A DNA stretch of 64,000 bases from JAHEKD01 sp965204695. Lineage in GTDB: Bacteria > Pseudomonadota > Gammaproteobacteria > Arenicellales > JAHEKD01. The position numbers and the translations under genes were made by a program. This document shows positions 51,928 through 60,820 of this stretch, piece after piece (position 1 is the stretch's first letter; every line of letters starts with the position of its first letter). The stretch is from the NCBI GenBank assembly GCA_965204695.1, contig OZ242007.1, positions 4,588,001 to 4,652,000 of the forward strand, given 5' to 3'. Below the pieces are notes generated by a model. That model was given only the letters and a program-made list of their open reading frames with translations, was not told the DNA's origin and searched no databases.

Positions 51928-52024
51928 ATTGCCGTTTTCAAACATTGAACGCATTTAGTAAAACTAGAACAAATCGGCCTAGAAGTCAGGTTGATTAAAT
52001 AATTCACAAGTTAAGGAGATTACA

Positions 52025-53026
52025 GTGAAAAAAGCACTTTTATCAATTGCTGCAGCCACAGTGTTGGCGGCAAATGTCACAATTGTCCATGCCAATTGCG
52101 ATGATGGCGAACTCGTTATTAAATTCAGTCATGTGACTAATACCGACAAACACCCTAAAGGGATCGCGGCGTCGCTACTGGAAAAACGTGTTAATGAAGA
52201 AATGAATGGCAAAGCCTGTATGGAGGTTTTTCCAAATTCCAGCCTTTACGATGATGGCAAGGTATTAGAAGCCATGCTTAATGGAGATGTTCAGTTAGCA
52301 GCGCCTTCCTTATCAAAATTCGAGGAATATACTAAAAAATATCGGGTTTTTGATTTGCCGTTTTTGTTTAAAGATGTAGATGCGGTTGATCGTTTTCAGA
52401 ATTCTGAGACCGGGCAAGCTTTAAAAGATGCGATGGCCAGGCGTGGATTACAGGGTCTGCAGTTCTGGCATAACGGAATGAAACAATTGTCCGCCAATAA
52501 ACCTTTGATTGTTCCTGGGGATGCTGAAGGGTTAAAATTCAGAGTTCAAGCTTCAGACGTTCTAGTGGCTCAGTTTGAGCAACTAGGCGCCAATCCTCAA
52601 AAAATGTCGTTCAAAGAGGTTTATGGCGGCTTGCAAACTAAGGTTATCGATGGACAGGAAAACACATGGTCAAATATTTATGGCAAGAAGTTTTTTGAGG
52701 TCCAAGACGGTGTCACCGAAAGTAACCATGGCATCATCGATTACCTGGTCGTCACATCGACAGATTGGTGGGAAGGTTTGGACCCTGAGATTAAAGACCA
52801 ATTTTCACAAATTCTAGAAGAAGTCACTGTTGAACGTAATGCAGCTTCAACTGCTGTCAATGAGGAAAATAAACAAGCTATCATTGATGCAGGCAGTGAA
52901 GTACGGACTCTGACGGATGAGCAACGTGCAGCTTGGGTGGAAGCCTTAAAACCAGTTTGGACTCAGTTTGAAGGTGATATTGGCGCGGATATTATTGAAG
53001 CAGCGGTAGCTTCAAACGACGGTTAA
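52025..53026 (+). CDS. dctP: TRAP transporter solute-binding protein (DctP type)
   Basis: 333 residues, GTG start with AAGGAG upstream. A signal peptide (cleavage near VHA-NC, residue 23) precedes the DctP fold. VIKFSHVTNTDKHPKGIAASLLEKRVNEE, the conserved-Arg segment GLKFRVQASDVL (Arg that grips substrate carboxylates), and KVIDGQENTWSNIYGKKFFEVQ are family features. It carries a carboxylate or similar acid to the QM permease. Substrate is not determinable; C4-dicarboxylates are the commonest ligand. Confidence 0.93.
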   Translation: MKKALLSIAAATVLAANVTIVHANCDDGELVIKFSHVTNTDKHPKGIAASLLEKRVNEEMNGKACMEVFPNSSLYDDGKVLEAMLNGDVQLAAPSLSKFEEYTKKYRVFDLPFLFKDVDAVDRFQNSETGQALKDAMARRGLQGLQFWHNGMKQLSANKPLIVPGDAEGLKFRVQASDVLVAQFEQLGANPQKMSFKEVYGGLQTKVIDGQENTWSNIYGKKFFEVQDGVTESNHGIIDYLVVTSTDWWEGLDPEIKDQFSQILEEVTVERNAASTAVNEENKQAIIDAGSEVRTLTDEQRAAWVEALKPVWTQFEGDIGADIIEAAVASNDG

Positions 53027-53035
53027 CTCATACTA

Positions 53036-53059
53036 AGCGGGTTGCAACACCGGCCCGCT
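53036..53059 (+). other. Intercistronic hairpin dctP-dctQ
   Basis: AGCGGG (53036-53041) pairs with CCCGCT (53054-53059) around a 12-nt loop, without T-tract. It probably raises binding-protein message over permease message, like the hairpin at 1116-1142. Confidence 0.45.
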
Positions 53060-53076
53060 CAATTGAATCGAATTTA

Positions 53077-53685
53077 GTGTCTGAAAAAAACAGCTGGGAT
53101 TCGCCATCAGATCGTCTTGAAGAAAATCTGATTGCTCTTTTTATGGGCTTAATGACTTTGATTACATTCGCCAATGTGATTGCTCGCTATGTCTTTAACA
53201 GCAATATCCTTTGGGCACTTGAAGTTACTGTGTTCTTGTTTGCCTGGTTGGTTTTGCTGGGTGTTTCGTATGGGGTAAAAAAATCCATTCATCTAGGCGT
53301 TGATGTTTTGCTTAATATTGCCTCGCCGTCGGTTCGCCGCGCCATGACTATCGTTGCAGTTTTAGCCTGTTTGACCTTTAGTGTTTTATTGTTAAAGGGT
53401 AGTTGGGACTATTGGTCACCATTCATAGGCAAGCGGGCGTTTCTGGAAACAGAAGATGTGCCCATGCCAGATTTTCTCCAGTTTTTATCAGGCTGGCTAA
53501 ATGAGGGTGAGCGTTATGAAAAAATGCCGCGCTTTATTCCTTATTTTGCTTTGCCTTTAGGAATAGGATTGCTAACTTTTCGATATTTGCAATTAACCTG
53601 GCGAGTATTTAAAGGACAGGCCGATATGCTAATCGCCAGCCACGAAGTTGAAGATGACTTAGATCATCCAGAAGAGAAAAACTGA
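53077..53685 (+). CDS. dctQ: TRAP transporter small permease (DctQ)
   Basis: 202 residues with four membrane segments. RLEENLIALFMGLMTLITFANVIARYVFNSNILWALEVTVFLFAWLVLLGVSYGVKKSIHLGVDVLL is the standard DctQ opening. It stops one base before the dctM ATG. Start GTG 53077 (VSEKNSWD) after a weak ribosome site. It is 202 residues against a usual 160-180 because of an added central loop (about 120-155). Confidence 0.92.
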   Translation: MSEKNSWDSPSDRLEENLIALFMGLMTLITFANVIARYVFNSNILWALEVTVFLFAWLVLLGVSYGVKKSIHLGVDVLLNIASPSVRRAMTIVAVLACLTFSVLLLKGSWDYWSPFIGKRAFLETEDVPMPDFLQFLSGWLNEGERYEKMPRFIPYFALPLGIGLLTFRYLQLTWRVFKGQADMLIASHEVEDDLDHPEEKN

Positions 53686-53686
53686 C

Positions 53687-55051
53687 ATGGTGGTATTAAT
53701 TTTATTTCTGATGGTGATCGGTTTATTGTTAATCGGTGTTCCGATAGCCATGGCTTTAGGTTTATCCAGCATTTTATTTCTAACCATTCACTCCGATGGC
53801 TCCTTAGCTTCAATCGCACAAACGTTATTTTCTGCTTTTCATGGGCACTATACGTTACTGGCCATTCCATTTTTTATTTTAGCCTCAGTCTTTATGTCAA
53901 CCGGTGGTGTAGCAAATCGAATTATTCGATTTGCTATAGCTGTGGTCGGGCATTTAAAAGGGGGGTTGGCCATTGCTTCAGTTTTTGCCTGTATGATGTT
54001 TGCTGCCTTGTCAGGTTCCTCACCGGCTACAGTAGTAGCTATTGGTACTATTGTGATTGCTGGAATGCGGCAAGTTGGCTATACAAAGGATTTTGCTGCA
54101 GGGGTAATCTGTAATGCCGGGACTCTGGGTATTTTAATTCCACCTTCTATTGTGATGGTAGTTTATGCGGCTGCCACTGACGTTTCGGTAGGCCGAATGT
54201 TTTTAGCCGGCGTGTTACCTGGACTGATTGCTGGTTTTATGTTGATGTTGGGCATATATATCGCTGCCCGAATTAAAGATTTACCTTCTCAACCATGGGC
54301 GGGCTGGCGCGAAATATTCGAATCAGGACGTGACGCATTTTGGGGGCTATTGCTGATCGTGATTATCTTAGGTGGAATCTATGGTGGAATTTTCACGCCT
54401 ACGGAGGCGGCAGCAGTTGCTTCGGTTTATGCTTTTTTTGTAGCTAATTTTATTTATCGGGATATGGGGCCGCTGGCCGCGCATAATGAAGAAACCGGTA
54501 ATGTTATTTGGCGGAGTATTACAGTACTGTGGCATAAAGACACCCGAAAAGCATTGTTTGAAGCCGGTAAGTTAACGATTATGCTGATGTTCATTATTGC
54601 CAACGCCTTGATTCTAAAGCATGTCCTAACTGAAGAGCGTATTCCTCAAGCAATTACCGAGGCTATGTTATCCGCTGGTTTCGGGCCGATTATGTTTTTA
54701 ATCGTAGTGAACGTGATATTGTTAATCGGTGGTCAGTTCATGGAGCCATCAGGGTTGTTGGTGATCGTTGCACCCTTGGTATTTCCTATCGCTATTGCGC
54801 TTGGGATCGATCCGATTCATCTAGGTATTATCATGGTTGTCAATATGGAAATCGGCATGATTACACCGCCAGTAGGACTAAATTTATTTGTCACAGCAGG
54901 TGTTGCCGGAATGTCGGTTTTGAATGTTGTAAAAGCAGCCTTACCCTGGTTGGGTATAATGTTTATTTTTCTGATTTTGGTGACTTATGTACCTTGGATC
55001 TCAACTTGGTTGCCTACCTTAATGATGGGTCCTGAAATCATTACCAACTAA
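53687..55051 (+). CDS. dctM: TRAP transporter large permease (DctM)
   Basis: 454 residues, twelve or so membrane segments. ILFLMVIGLLLIGVPIAMALGLSSILFL, CNAGTLGILIPPSIVMVVYAAATDVSVGRMFLAGVLPGLIAG and NMEIGMITPPVGLNLFVTAGVAGMSV are classic DctM motifs. Sodium-driven uptake with the dctP and dctQ products. Nothing follows on the same strand for 230 bp; a modest TATAAT-like box (near 55130) is seen, but no certain promoter. Confidence 0.95.
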   Translation: MVVLILFLMVIGLLLIGVPIAMALGLSSILFLTIHSDGSLASIAQTLFSAFHGHYTLLAIPFFILASVFMSTGGVANRIIRFAIAVVGHLKGGLAIASVFACMMFAALSGSSPATVVAIGTIVIAGMRQVGYTKDFAAGVICNAGTLGILIPPSIVMVVYAAATDVSVGRMFLAGVLPGLIAGFMLMLGIYIAARIKDLPSQPWAGWREIFESGRDAFWGLLLIVIILGGIYGGIFTPTEAAAVASVYAFFVANFIYRDMGPLAAHNEETGNVIWRSITVLWHKDTRKALFEAGKLTIMLMFIIANALILKHVLTEERIPQAITEAMLSAGFGPIMFLIVVNVILLIGGQFMEPSGLLVIVAPLVFPIAIALGIDPIHLGIIMVVNMEIGMITPPVGLNLFVTAGVAGMSVLNVVKAALPWLGIMFIFLILVTYVPWISTWLPTLMMGPEIITN

Positions 55052-55284
55052 AAACCCCTTAAATATTAATGATGTAAAATCGTCCTAAATTCATAATTAA
55101 TGAATTGTTAATTTGCATGTTATATAATGGTAAAGCTTGAGGGAGAGGAGTACGGCAGCTCGAAAACTTTAATGCTGATACTCACTCAATAATAATGATT
55201 ATGTTGGTATCAGTGCATAAAGTTTGATCTGGATGTATAGGATCGGTTGCCATTAATTTACTTTAACGGGGGTAGACGTTAAAT

Positions 55285-56181
55285 ATGAACAAAACAGAAC
55301 AGTCCAAAACCCAGGTTTCGGCCTCAGGTGGTGTTCTGTCGGTAAAAATCATTTCAATATTATTAGTGGGTTTATTAGTCGTTGGTACGGTGCCAACCAC
55401 CCATTCGTATCCCAGTGCAAAAGCGGATTTTAGTAACATATGGTTAGCGGCCAAGGAATTTTGGGATTCATTACATTTTTTCCGCAAACAACAAAGAGAT
55501 CTAGAGGACGGTTCGATTGATATCAGCGAATCAATCGTCTTTATTGATGAAGCAGGTTTAGAAAAATTAAAAACACACCCTCAGTGTCGGTCGCTTTATG
55601 TTTCAGAATATCTGCCAACTTTCAACACCCAAGCCATTGAAAAATGTGAAAGATTAATTCAACAATACGAACAAAACCGATTATTCAGTGCCTATGTTCA
55701 ACAGTTATGCCTGGACCCGGGATCATCATTACTCTCTCGTCAGCAAATCGGCGAGATTCAATTGCGTTTAAGAAAATATGCGTTAATGTTCCCTCAATCT
55801 GAAATTGAAGTTGCTGCGACAGATGTTGATGGCTTATATGGCAGCAAAACTTGCCGGGTGATCGCTAATTACCAGATTATTTCTAAATTTGATGTAGTTA
55901 ATGGGTCAGCAAGTAGGGTACTTTACGATGAATTAGCAGCAGTGATTCATTTGTCTGAACAAGAATTATCTGGATTAAATTGGCAACCAGTGCCTCAAGT
56001 TGCTGCAATATCTGCGAATAAAAATGATGTCCAAGACTTGGAACAGCCACAGCCGAGTTTCAAGTTGCCAACTAATCCCTTCAAGCGCATCGCATTTTGT
56101 ATGAGGAATGCTCATATAAAACAATGTGATTATTCAGATCAACGACTTAAATTGGCAAAAGCTGATTCAGAAAGCCGTTAA
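55285..56181 (+). CDS. Membrane-anchored protein with peptidoglycan-binding-like motif, unknown
   Basis: 298 residues. A membrane segment lies at about 24-42 (ISILLVGLLVVGTVP), so the rest is likely periplasmic. The stretch LRKYALMFPQSEIEVAATDVDGLYGSKTCRVIANYQI resembles a PG_binding_1 repeat (VDG-x-YG-x-T...xFQ). Six Cys are spread through it, compatible with disulfides. I know no name for it. It stands alone between the TRAP operon and a convergent CoA-transferase gene; ribosome site is weak (GGGGGTAG). Confidence 0.55.
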   Translation: MNKTEQSKTQVSASGGVLSVKIISILLVGLLVVGTVPTTHSYPSAKADFSNIWLAAKEFWDSLHFFRKQQRDLEDGSIDISESIVFIDEAGLEKLKTHPQCRSLYVSEYLPTFNTQAIEKCERLIQQYEQNRLFSAYVQQLCLDPGSSLLSRQQIGEIQLRLRKYALMFPQSEIEVAATDVDGLYGSKTCRVIANYQIISKFDVVNGSASRVLYDELAAVIHLSEQELSGLNWQPVPQVAAISANKNDVQDLEQPQPSFKLPTNPFKRIAFCMRNAHIKQCDYSDQRLKLAKADSESR

Positions 56182-56193
56182 TCAATCCATAAT

Positions 56194-57414
56194 TTAAATT
56201 ACACGCTCTTGTTTCAGTTTATTGATTTGGGTTTCGTTTAAGCCCAGAATTTTTCCAAATACTTCGTCGTTGTGATTACCTATTGCACAGCCCGGCCAAT
56301 CTGTTCTTCCAGGAGTCCGGTCGAGTTTAGGAATAATAGCCGGGATATTGAGTGATTTACCGTTTATTTCTACTCGCTCAAACATACCTCGCTGGTGATA
56401 ATGTTCATCTGCCATCATGTCCTTAACATTGTAAATCGGTCCTCCCGGAACACGGTTTTCTTCCAGAATCCTAATTATTTCTTTTGAAGTTTTTGATAGA
56501 CACCAATCACTCAAGGCTTTATCAATAACAGCTTCGTTTTTAACCCGTCCTTCATTGTCTGCCATGTCAGGATTAGTTGCCATATCCGGGTAACCCGCAG
56601 CGTTCATTAAGCGCTGGAAAATTGAATCTCCATTTCCTCCAATCACAACATATTTTCCATCCTGACAACGATAAGTATTGGTTGGAACAATTCCCGTAAG
56701 CGTAGTTCCAGATGGCTCACGGATTACATTAGCTCCGTCATATTCCGGTATAACCGCTTCCATGAGGTTATACATGGCTTCATAGATAGCCACATCAACG
56801 ACTTGACCTTGTTGATTTTTATTCCGCTCCAGTAAAGCTAAAGCTATGCCCAAGGCGGCATGAATACCTGCCAATGTATCCCCAATGCTTAGATTGGGTC
56901 TAACCGGTGCTTGATCTGGAAATCCATTTACTGCCCGAAAACCACTGAATCCTTCGCAAACAGAAGCAAAACCCGGCTTTTTAGCTAACGGGCCTGTTTG
57001 GCCGTACCCTGATATGCGAGCATAAATGAGTTTAGGGTTAAATTTTTTAACTTCATCGGGTCCAAGCTCCCAGTTCTCCATCACTCCCGGGCGAAAATTT
57101 TCAATCAATACATCGGCATCTGCTAACAATCTTTTAACTAATTCGCGAGCTTTTTCTTGTTTAAGATCTAAGGTAACGGATTTCTTATTGCGTCCGATAC
57201 TACGCCACCATAATGATGTTCCGTCCTGCACCACTCGCCAATTTCGAATCGGATCTCCCGTGTTTGGAGGTTCGACTTTAATTACCTCAGCTCCAAAATA
57301 GGCCAGAATGGAACCTGCAAAGGGTCCGGCAATCAGTTGCCCCAGTTCAATCACTCTGATTCCATCTAAGGGACGAGCGTTTGATTGTTGAGTGTTAGTT
57401 AGTTGGTTGTTCAT
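56194..57414 (-). CDS. Class III CoA-transferase (CaiB/BaiF family), second copy
   Basis: About 406 residues, full family length. PLDGIRVIELGQLIAGPFAGSILAYFGAEVIKVEPPNTGDPIRNW, VTLDLKQEKARELVKRLL, IENFRPGVMENWELGP, and RISGYGQTGPLAKKPGFASVCEG are hallmarks; the catalytic Asp is in LSIGDTLAG. ATG 57414 is chosen over TTG 57459. It differs clearly from the short copy at 3428-4465. Partners and substrate are unknown; a phosphodiesterase gene diverges from it. Confidence 0.9.
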   Translation of the reverse strand: MNNQLTNTQQSNARPLDGIRVIELGQLIAGPFAGSILAYFGAEVIKVEPPNTGDPIRNWRVVQDGTSLWWRSIGRNKKSVTLDLKQEKARELVKRLLADADVLIENFRPGVMENWELGPDEVKKFNPKLIYARISGYGQTGPLAKKPGFASVCEGFSGFRAVNGFPDQAPVRPNLSIGDTLAGIHAALGIALALLERNKNQQGQVVDVAIYEAMYNLMEAVIPEYDGANVIREPSGTTLTGIVPTNTYRCQDGKYVVIGGNGDSIFQRLMNAAGYPDMATNPDMADNEGRVKNEAVIDKALSDWCLSKTSKEIIRILEENRVPGGPIYNVKDMMADEHYHQRGMFERVEINGKSLNIPAIIPKLDRTPGRTDWPGCAIGNHNDEVFGKILGLNETQINKLKQERVI

Positions 57415-57472
57415 GTTAACGTCTGACTTCTCGAATATACTTGCCTGTAATTTATTCAATTAGGTTAATACT

Positions 57473-57961
57473 ATGCAAGTTGCAATTATTTCTGATATTC
57501 ATGATCACATTGCAAATTTACGCACAGCATTAAAATTAGCCCAGGATTGTGAGCTGTTACTCGTTTGTGGTGATTTGTGTTCGCCCTTTATTATCAAAGA
57601 GTTAGCACAGGGTTTTAGCAAAGATATTCACATTGTTTTTGGTAACAATGATGCAGATTTATTTCGCATAACCGCTAATGCTGCTAATTACCCCCAAATC
57701 CATCTGCATGGTGAACTTTGCGAGTTAGAGTTAGATAGCCAGTTATTTGCCATTAATCATTTTGATAATATTAGCCGTGTCTTGGCTGCCTCAGATAAAT
57801 ATGACGTAGTCTGTTTTGGGCATAATCATAAGTTTGAAATTTCCAGCGAGGGTAAAACTCTACTCATCAATCCAGGTGAAATAATGGGTGAGTTAAAAGG
57901 TCTTTGTAGTTTTGTGATCTACAACACGGAAACTAAGCAACCTACAAGAATAGACTTATAG
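57473..57961 (+). CDS. Metallophosphoesterase, YfcE/MJ0936-like
   Basis: 162 residues. The five calcineurin-type motifs are present: SDIHDH, CGDLCS, FGNND, GHNHK and NPGE. Together they bind two divalent metals for phosphodiester cleavage. Length fits YfcE-type enzymes. Start ATG 57473. It diverges from the CoA-transferase gene and is followed after 22 bp by an exported propeller gene. Substrate is unknown. Confidence 0.9.
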   Translation: MQVAIISDIHDHIANLRTALKLAQDCELLLVCGDLCSPFIIKELAQGFSKDIHIVFGNNDADLFRITANAANYPQIHLHGELCELELDSQLFAINHFDNISRVLAASDKYDVVCFGHNHKFEISSEGKTLLINPGEIMGELKGLCSFVIYNTETKQPTRIDL

Positions 57962-57983
57962 TTAAAAAATCTGTCTGCTGAAA

Positions 57984-59456
57984 ATGAATCTAGTATTTAA
58001 CTTAACTGTAGCTATTGTCTTAATTTTTGTTTCGGGTTCAAACTTCCATTTATTTGCAGCTCCTGAAGTCCCGAATTGTTTGGTAGATAAATTCAACGAC
58101 GAGCCGGGAAAAGTCAAACGGCATGATATTCCAATTAAGTTTACCGGTCGGATCAGTTTTGGTGATTTAAATGCTGATGATAATGTTGATTTTGTTATTT
58201 CTGGACCGAACCGGCTGGTTGCTTATGACTTATGTGGAAAAGTCCTGTGGGATCATAAAGCCAGTACTAATTGGTATTATGACAAGCACAAGTATTGGTA
58301 TATGACCAGCTATGGTTATGTCGGTGACGTGGATTTAGATGGCATCGGAGAGTTTGCTCATATTGGTGAAGATTGGAGAACTTTGTTTATAAGAAATGGC
58401 GAAACGGGCGAAATAAAGCATGAATTGTCATTACCTGATCAGAAATGGATGTATGTAGTATTAGGTAGAAGAGCTGGGGAAACAGCAGGGCAAGCTTCAA
58501 GGGTTTTTGTAGTTACACCGGCTTTACACCAGGGTATGCAGATAAATGCTTACGATTTTCGCGCCGATGAGCCTCGACTTGAATGGTCGTATCAGCTGCC
58601 TTTTTCCATGGCTGGGACTTTTGCTTATCTTACTCCACAGGCAGCAAACTTGGATGGCAAAGATGGCGATGAGTTATTATTTGCCGGTTTGGCCCTAGAC
58701 GAATCTGGGCAACCAATCTGGCTCTATAACGCCTCTTCAATGGGCGTAGGTGGCATGCATATGTTATCTGTTAAAGATATTGATCCAGCATTGCCAGGAT
58801 TGGAAACGGTAATTAGTATTTATGCACCACACAGGGGTAAACCTTCCTTGGTAAGTTTTGCGAATGCTAATAGAGCGGAGGAGAATTGGCGTTCCTTTTC
58901 CCCACATAAAGAACGACACCCGCATCAGCACACAATCGCGGATTTTAATCCTGATTTGCCAGGTCTGGAAACATTGGCCAGGAACAACAATGGCTTTGAT
59001 CATTGGATGGCAGACCGGCGTGGGAATGTGATTCGCAGAAATTGGCGTGTTGATCCGGGCTGGAACTGGCGCGGTGAATATGTTCAGGGTATAGATTGGG
59101 ATCATAACTCAGGTTCTGAGGTTCTATATGTTGAACGCCATGTTGGCGGTTATAGGCAACCCAGGTTGCGGATTGTATCGCCGATCAGTGATTCTGCAGT
59201 AACGCCAATATTTACCGCGAGATCGGACCAAAAATCTAAGTTCTTAGGCAAACAATGGTTTCGATTTAATCCATTCGAAGCGTCGGCTCACGTTGTAGAT
59301 TTAATAGGTGATGGCCGCGAGGAAGTATTGACCTGGGGCAATAATAAAATCACCATATTCTATAACTCGGGTAACATGAATGTGCCCAAGAGATGGGGTA
59401 ACGATGATTATATGCAAATCAAAAAATTGTTTTGTCCACTTTATAATCCGCGCTGA
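57984..59456 (+). CDS. Exported FG-GAP/beta-propeller protein resembling family 11 rhamnogalacturonan lyases
   Basis: 490 residues with a signal peptide ending near FAA-PE (residue 26). Several Ca-binding-loop repeats are seen: GDLNADDNVDF, GDVDLDGIGEF, ANLDGKDGDE. The C-terminus LIGDGREEVLTWGNNKITIFYNSGN...YNPR resembles the end of PL11 rhamnogalacturonan lyase propellers (Asp-rich, then Tyr-Asn-x-x). Whether catalytic residues of PL11 are present was not established. It is secreted or periplasmic; no polysaccharide locus surrounds it. Confidence 0.6.
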   Translation: MNLVFNLTVAIVLIFVSGSNFHLFAAPEVPNCLVDKFNDEPGKVKRHDIPIKFTGRISFGDLNADDNVDFVISGPNRLVAYDLCGKVLWDHKASTNWYYDKHKYWYMTSYGYVGDVDLDGIGEFAHIGEDWRTLFIRNGETGEIKHELSLPDQKWMYVVLGRRAGETAGQASRVFVVTPALHQGMQINAYDFRADEPRLEWSYQLPFSMAGTFAYLTPQAANLDGKDGDELLFAGLALDESGQPIWLYNASSMGVGGMHMLSVKDIDPALPGLETVISIYAPHRGKPSLVSFANANRAEENWRSFSPHKERHPHQHTIADFNPDLPGLETLARNNNGFDHWMADRRGNVIRRNWRVDPGWNWRGEYVQGIDWDHNSGSEVLYVERHVGGYRQPRLRIVSPISDSAVTPIFTARSDQKSKFLGKQWFRFNPFEASAHVVDLIGDGREEVLTWGNNKITIFYNSGNMNVPKRWGNDDYMQIKKLFCPLYNPR

Positions 59457-59511
59457 CCCAAGCATAGATTAGTGCTAAAGTCCGCTCACCCTTGATTGAG
59501 CAGGACTGCGT

Positions 59512-60201
59512 ATGTCAACAATTCAAAGCCTGTTTTGTGGCTTTAAATCTTCCACAGGCTATTTTATTTCCACCTTTTTATTTGGGGTAATGTTCGGGAT
59601 CACTGCTGGTGCAATAGGTTTGCAGATGTGGCAGGCATTATTAATGAGCGTTTCGGTATTCAGCGCTTCAGCTCAATTTGCAGCTCTGGAATATTGGTCG
59701 CATCCCTTGCCACTTGCAACAATCGCACTTTCAGTTGCTCTAGTGAGTACAAGAAATATATTGCTAGGCATGTCTATGGCGCATCACTTTGATGGACATA
59801 GCCTAAGTAAACGATTGACCTGGATGTTTTTGTTAAATGACCCAGGTGTAGTCACTTCATTCAGTCAGGATAAGCAAGTTGATCGATTAGGTTATGTGTT
59901 TGGTTATGGCTTGGCATTGATGTTGAGCTGGTTGCTCTCAACGGCTTTGGGTTTGGCAATTTCAGATATTTTTGCTCAAACCGATTTGGGTTCGCTTGAT
60001 TTCGCCGGACCATTGGTTATTGCCACTATGATGATCCTGTTTGCCAAGGGAGCCAAAACAAAGCCTGCGCCATGGATCATTTCAGGTTTTGTCGCCTTAA
60101 TATTATTCGAATTAGATCAGCCTGATTATTTGATTCTTTTGCTAAGCGTTATGAGCGGGGTGATATCTGCTGTTTTTATGCAAAGGAGTGTTAATGAATG
60201 A
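59512..60201 (+). CDS. azlC: Branched-chain amino acid exporter large subunit AzlC
   Basis: 229 residues, about seven membrane segments. GYFISTFLFGVMFGITAGAIGLQMWQALLMSVSVFSASAQFAAL and NILLGMSMAHHFDGHSLSKRLTWMFLLNDPGVV fit the AzlC/YgaZ family, which with AzlD exports leucine, valine or methionine-like amino acids. Ends inside the start of azlD (8-bp overlap). Confidence 0.88.
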   Translation: MSTIQSLFCGFKSSTGYFISTFLFGVMFGITAGAIGLQMWQALLMSVSVFSASAQFAALEYWSHPLPLATIALSVALVSTRNILLGMSMAHHFDGHSLSKRLTWMFLLNDPGVVTSFSQDKQVDRLGYVFGYGLALMLSWLLSTALGLAISDIFAQTDLGSLDFAGPLVIATMMILFAKGAKTKPAPWIISGFVALILFELDQPDYLILLLSVMSGVISAVFMQRSVNE

Positions 60202-60529
60202 GCTAAATCTGACACTTATTGTTATAGTGATGATGGCTTTAATCGTCTATTTGACTCGAATAGGTGGCTATCTACTTGGCCTGCAAATTAGGCATATCCC
60301 AGGTATTAAGCCTATTTTGGAGACCCTACCAGGATGTGCTTTTATGGCGATTCTGGTACCTGCAGTTAGACAGGGAACTGCAACAGAAATACTGGCAATG
60401 GCATGCGTAGTTATCGTAATGTGGATCACCGACAATGTTGTCATCGCCACCATTTTAGGAATTTGTATTTTGCTGTTTTTAGGCCCTTATTTACAACCTT
60501 TAACCATCCCGGGGACTATTCATGAATAA
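60194..60529 (+). CDS. azlD: Branched-chain amino acid exporter small subunit AzlD
   Basis: 111 residues, four short membrane segments. MIVYLTRIGGYLLG-type text (ALIVYLTRIGGYLLG) and LPGCAFMAILVPAVRQGT are typical of AzlD. ATG 60194 with AAGGAG at 60183-60188 is the start; a longer GTG frame is less likely. It overlaps azlC and the next frame by eight bases each. Confidence 0.85.
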   Translation: MNELNLTLIVIVMMALIVYLTRIGGYLLGLQIRHIPGIKPILETLPGCAFMAILVPAVRQGTATEILAMACVVIVMWITDNVVIATILGICILLFLGPYLQPLTIPGTIHE

Positions 60530-60800
60530 TCAAGCACCATTGGCCAACGAACTTTCAGGTGGCCATAAGCTTGCTGAGGCCATCAAAGCTAAAGGTATTA
60601 AACAAATTTTCAGTTTGTCTGGAGGATTTCTTAACCCTGTTTTTATGGGTTGTTTGGAACAGGGGATCGAAGTTGTTGATGCACGCAGTGAAACTGAAGC
60701 AGGCTTTATGGCGACAGCGATGGCCAGAGCGACTCGTGAGGTGACAATTTGTATGGCTGAAGCCAGTGGTTTTACTAATTATGTTTCTGCTTATAAGTAA
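60522..60800 (+). pseudogene. Truncated thiamine-diphosphate enzyme, N-terminal fragment
   Basis: 92 residues matching the first part of acetolactate-synthase-like enzymes. GGHKLAEAIKAKGIKQIFSLSGG is the opening, and the catalytic Glu is in RSETEAGFMATAMARATREV. Full enzymes have about 550 residues; here the frame ends at SAYK, and the domains that bind FAD/ThDP are absent from the following sequence. It begins inside azlD (ATGAATAA), so an intact azlC-azlD-ThDP enzyme operon probably existed before loss. Confidence 0.7.
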
Positions 60801-60820
60801 CTGATTTTTGAAATTTGGCG

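Noticed and set aside
55120..55145. TATAAT-like box and a promoter for the protein at 55285
   Set aside because: No -35 box at a suitable distance, and the site is about 150 bp from the start.
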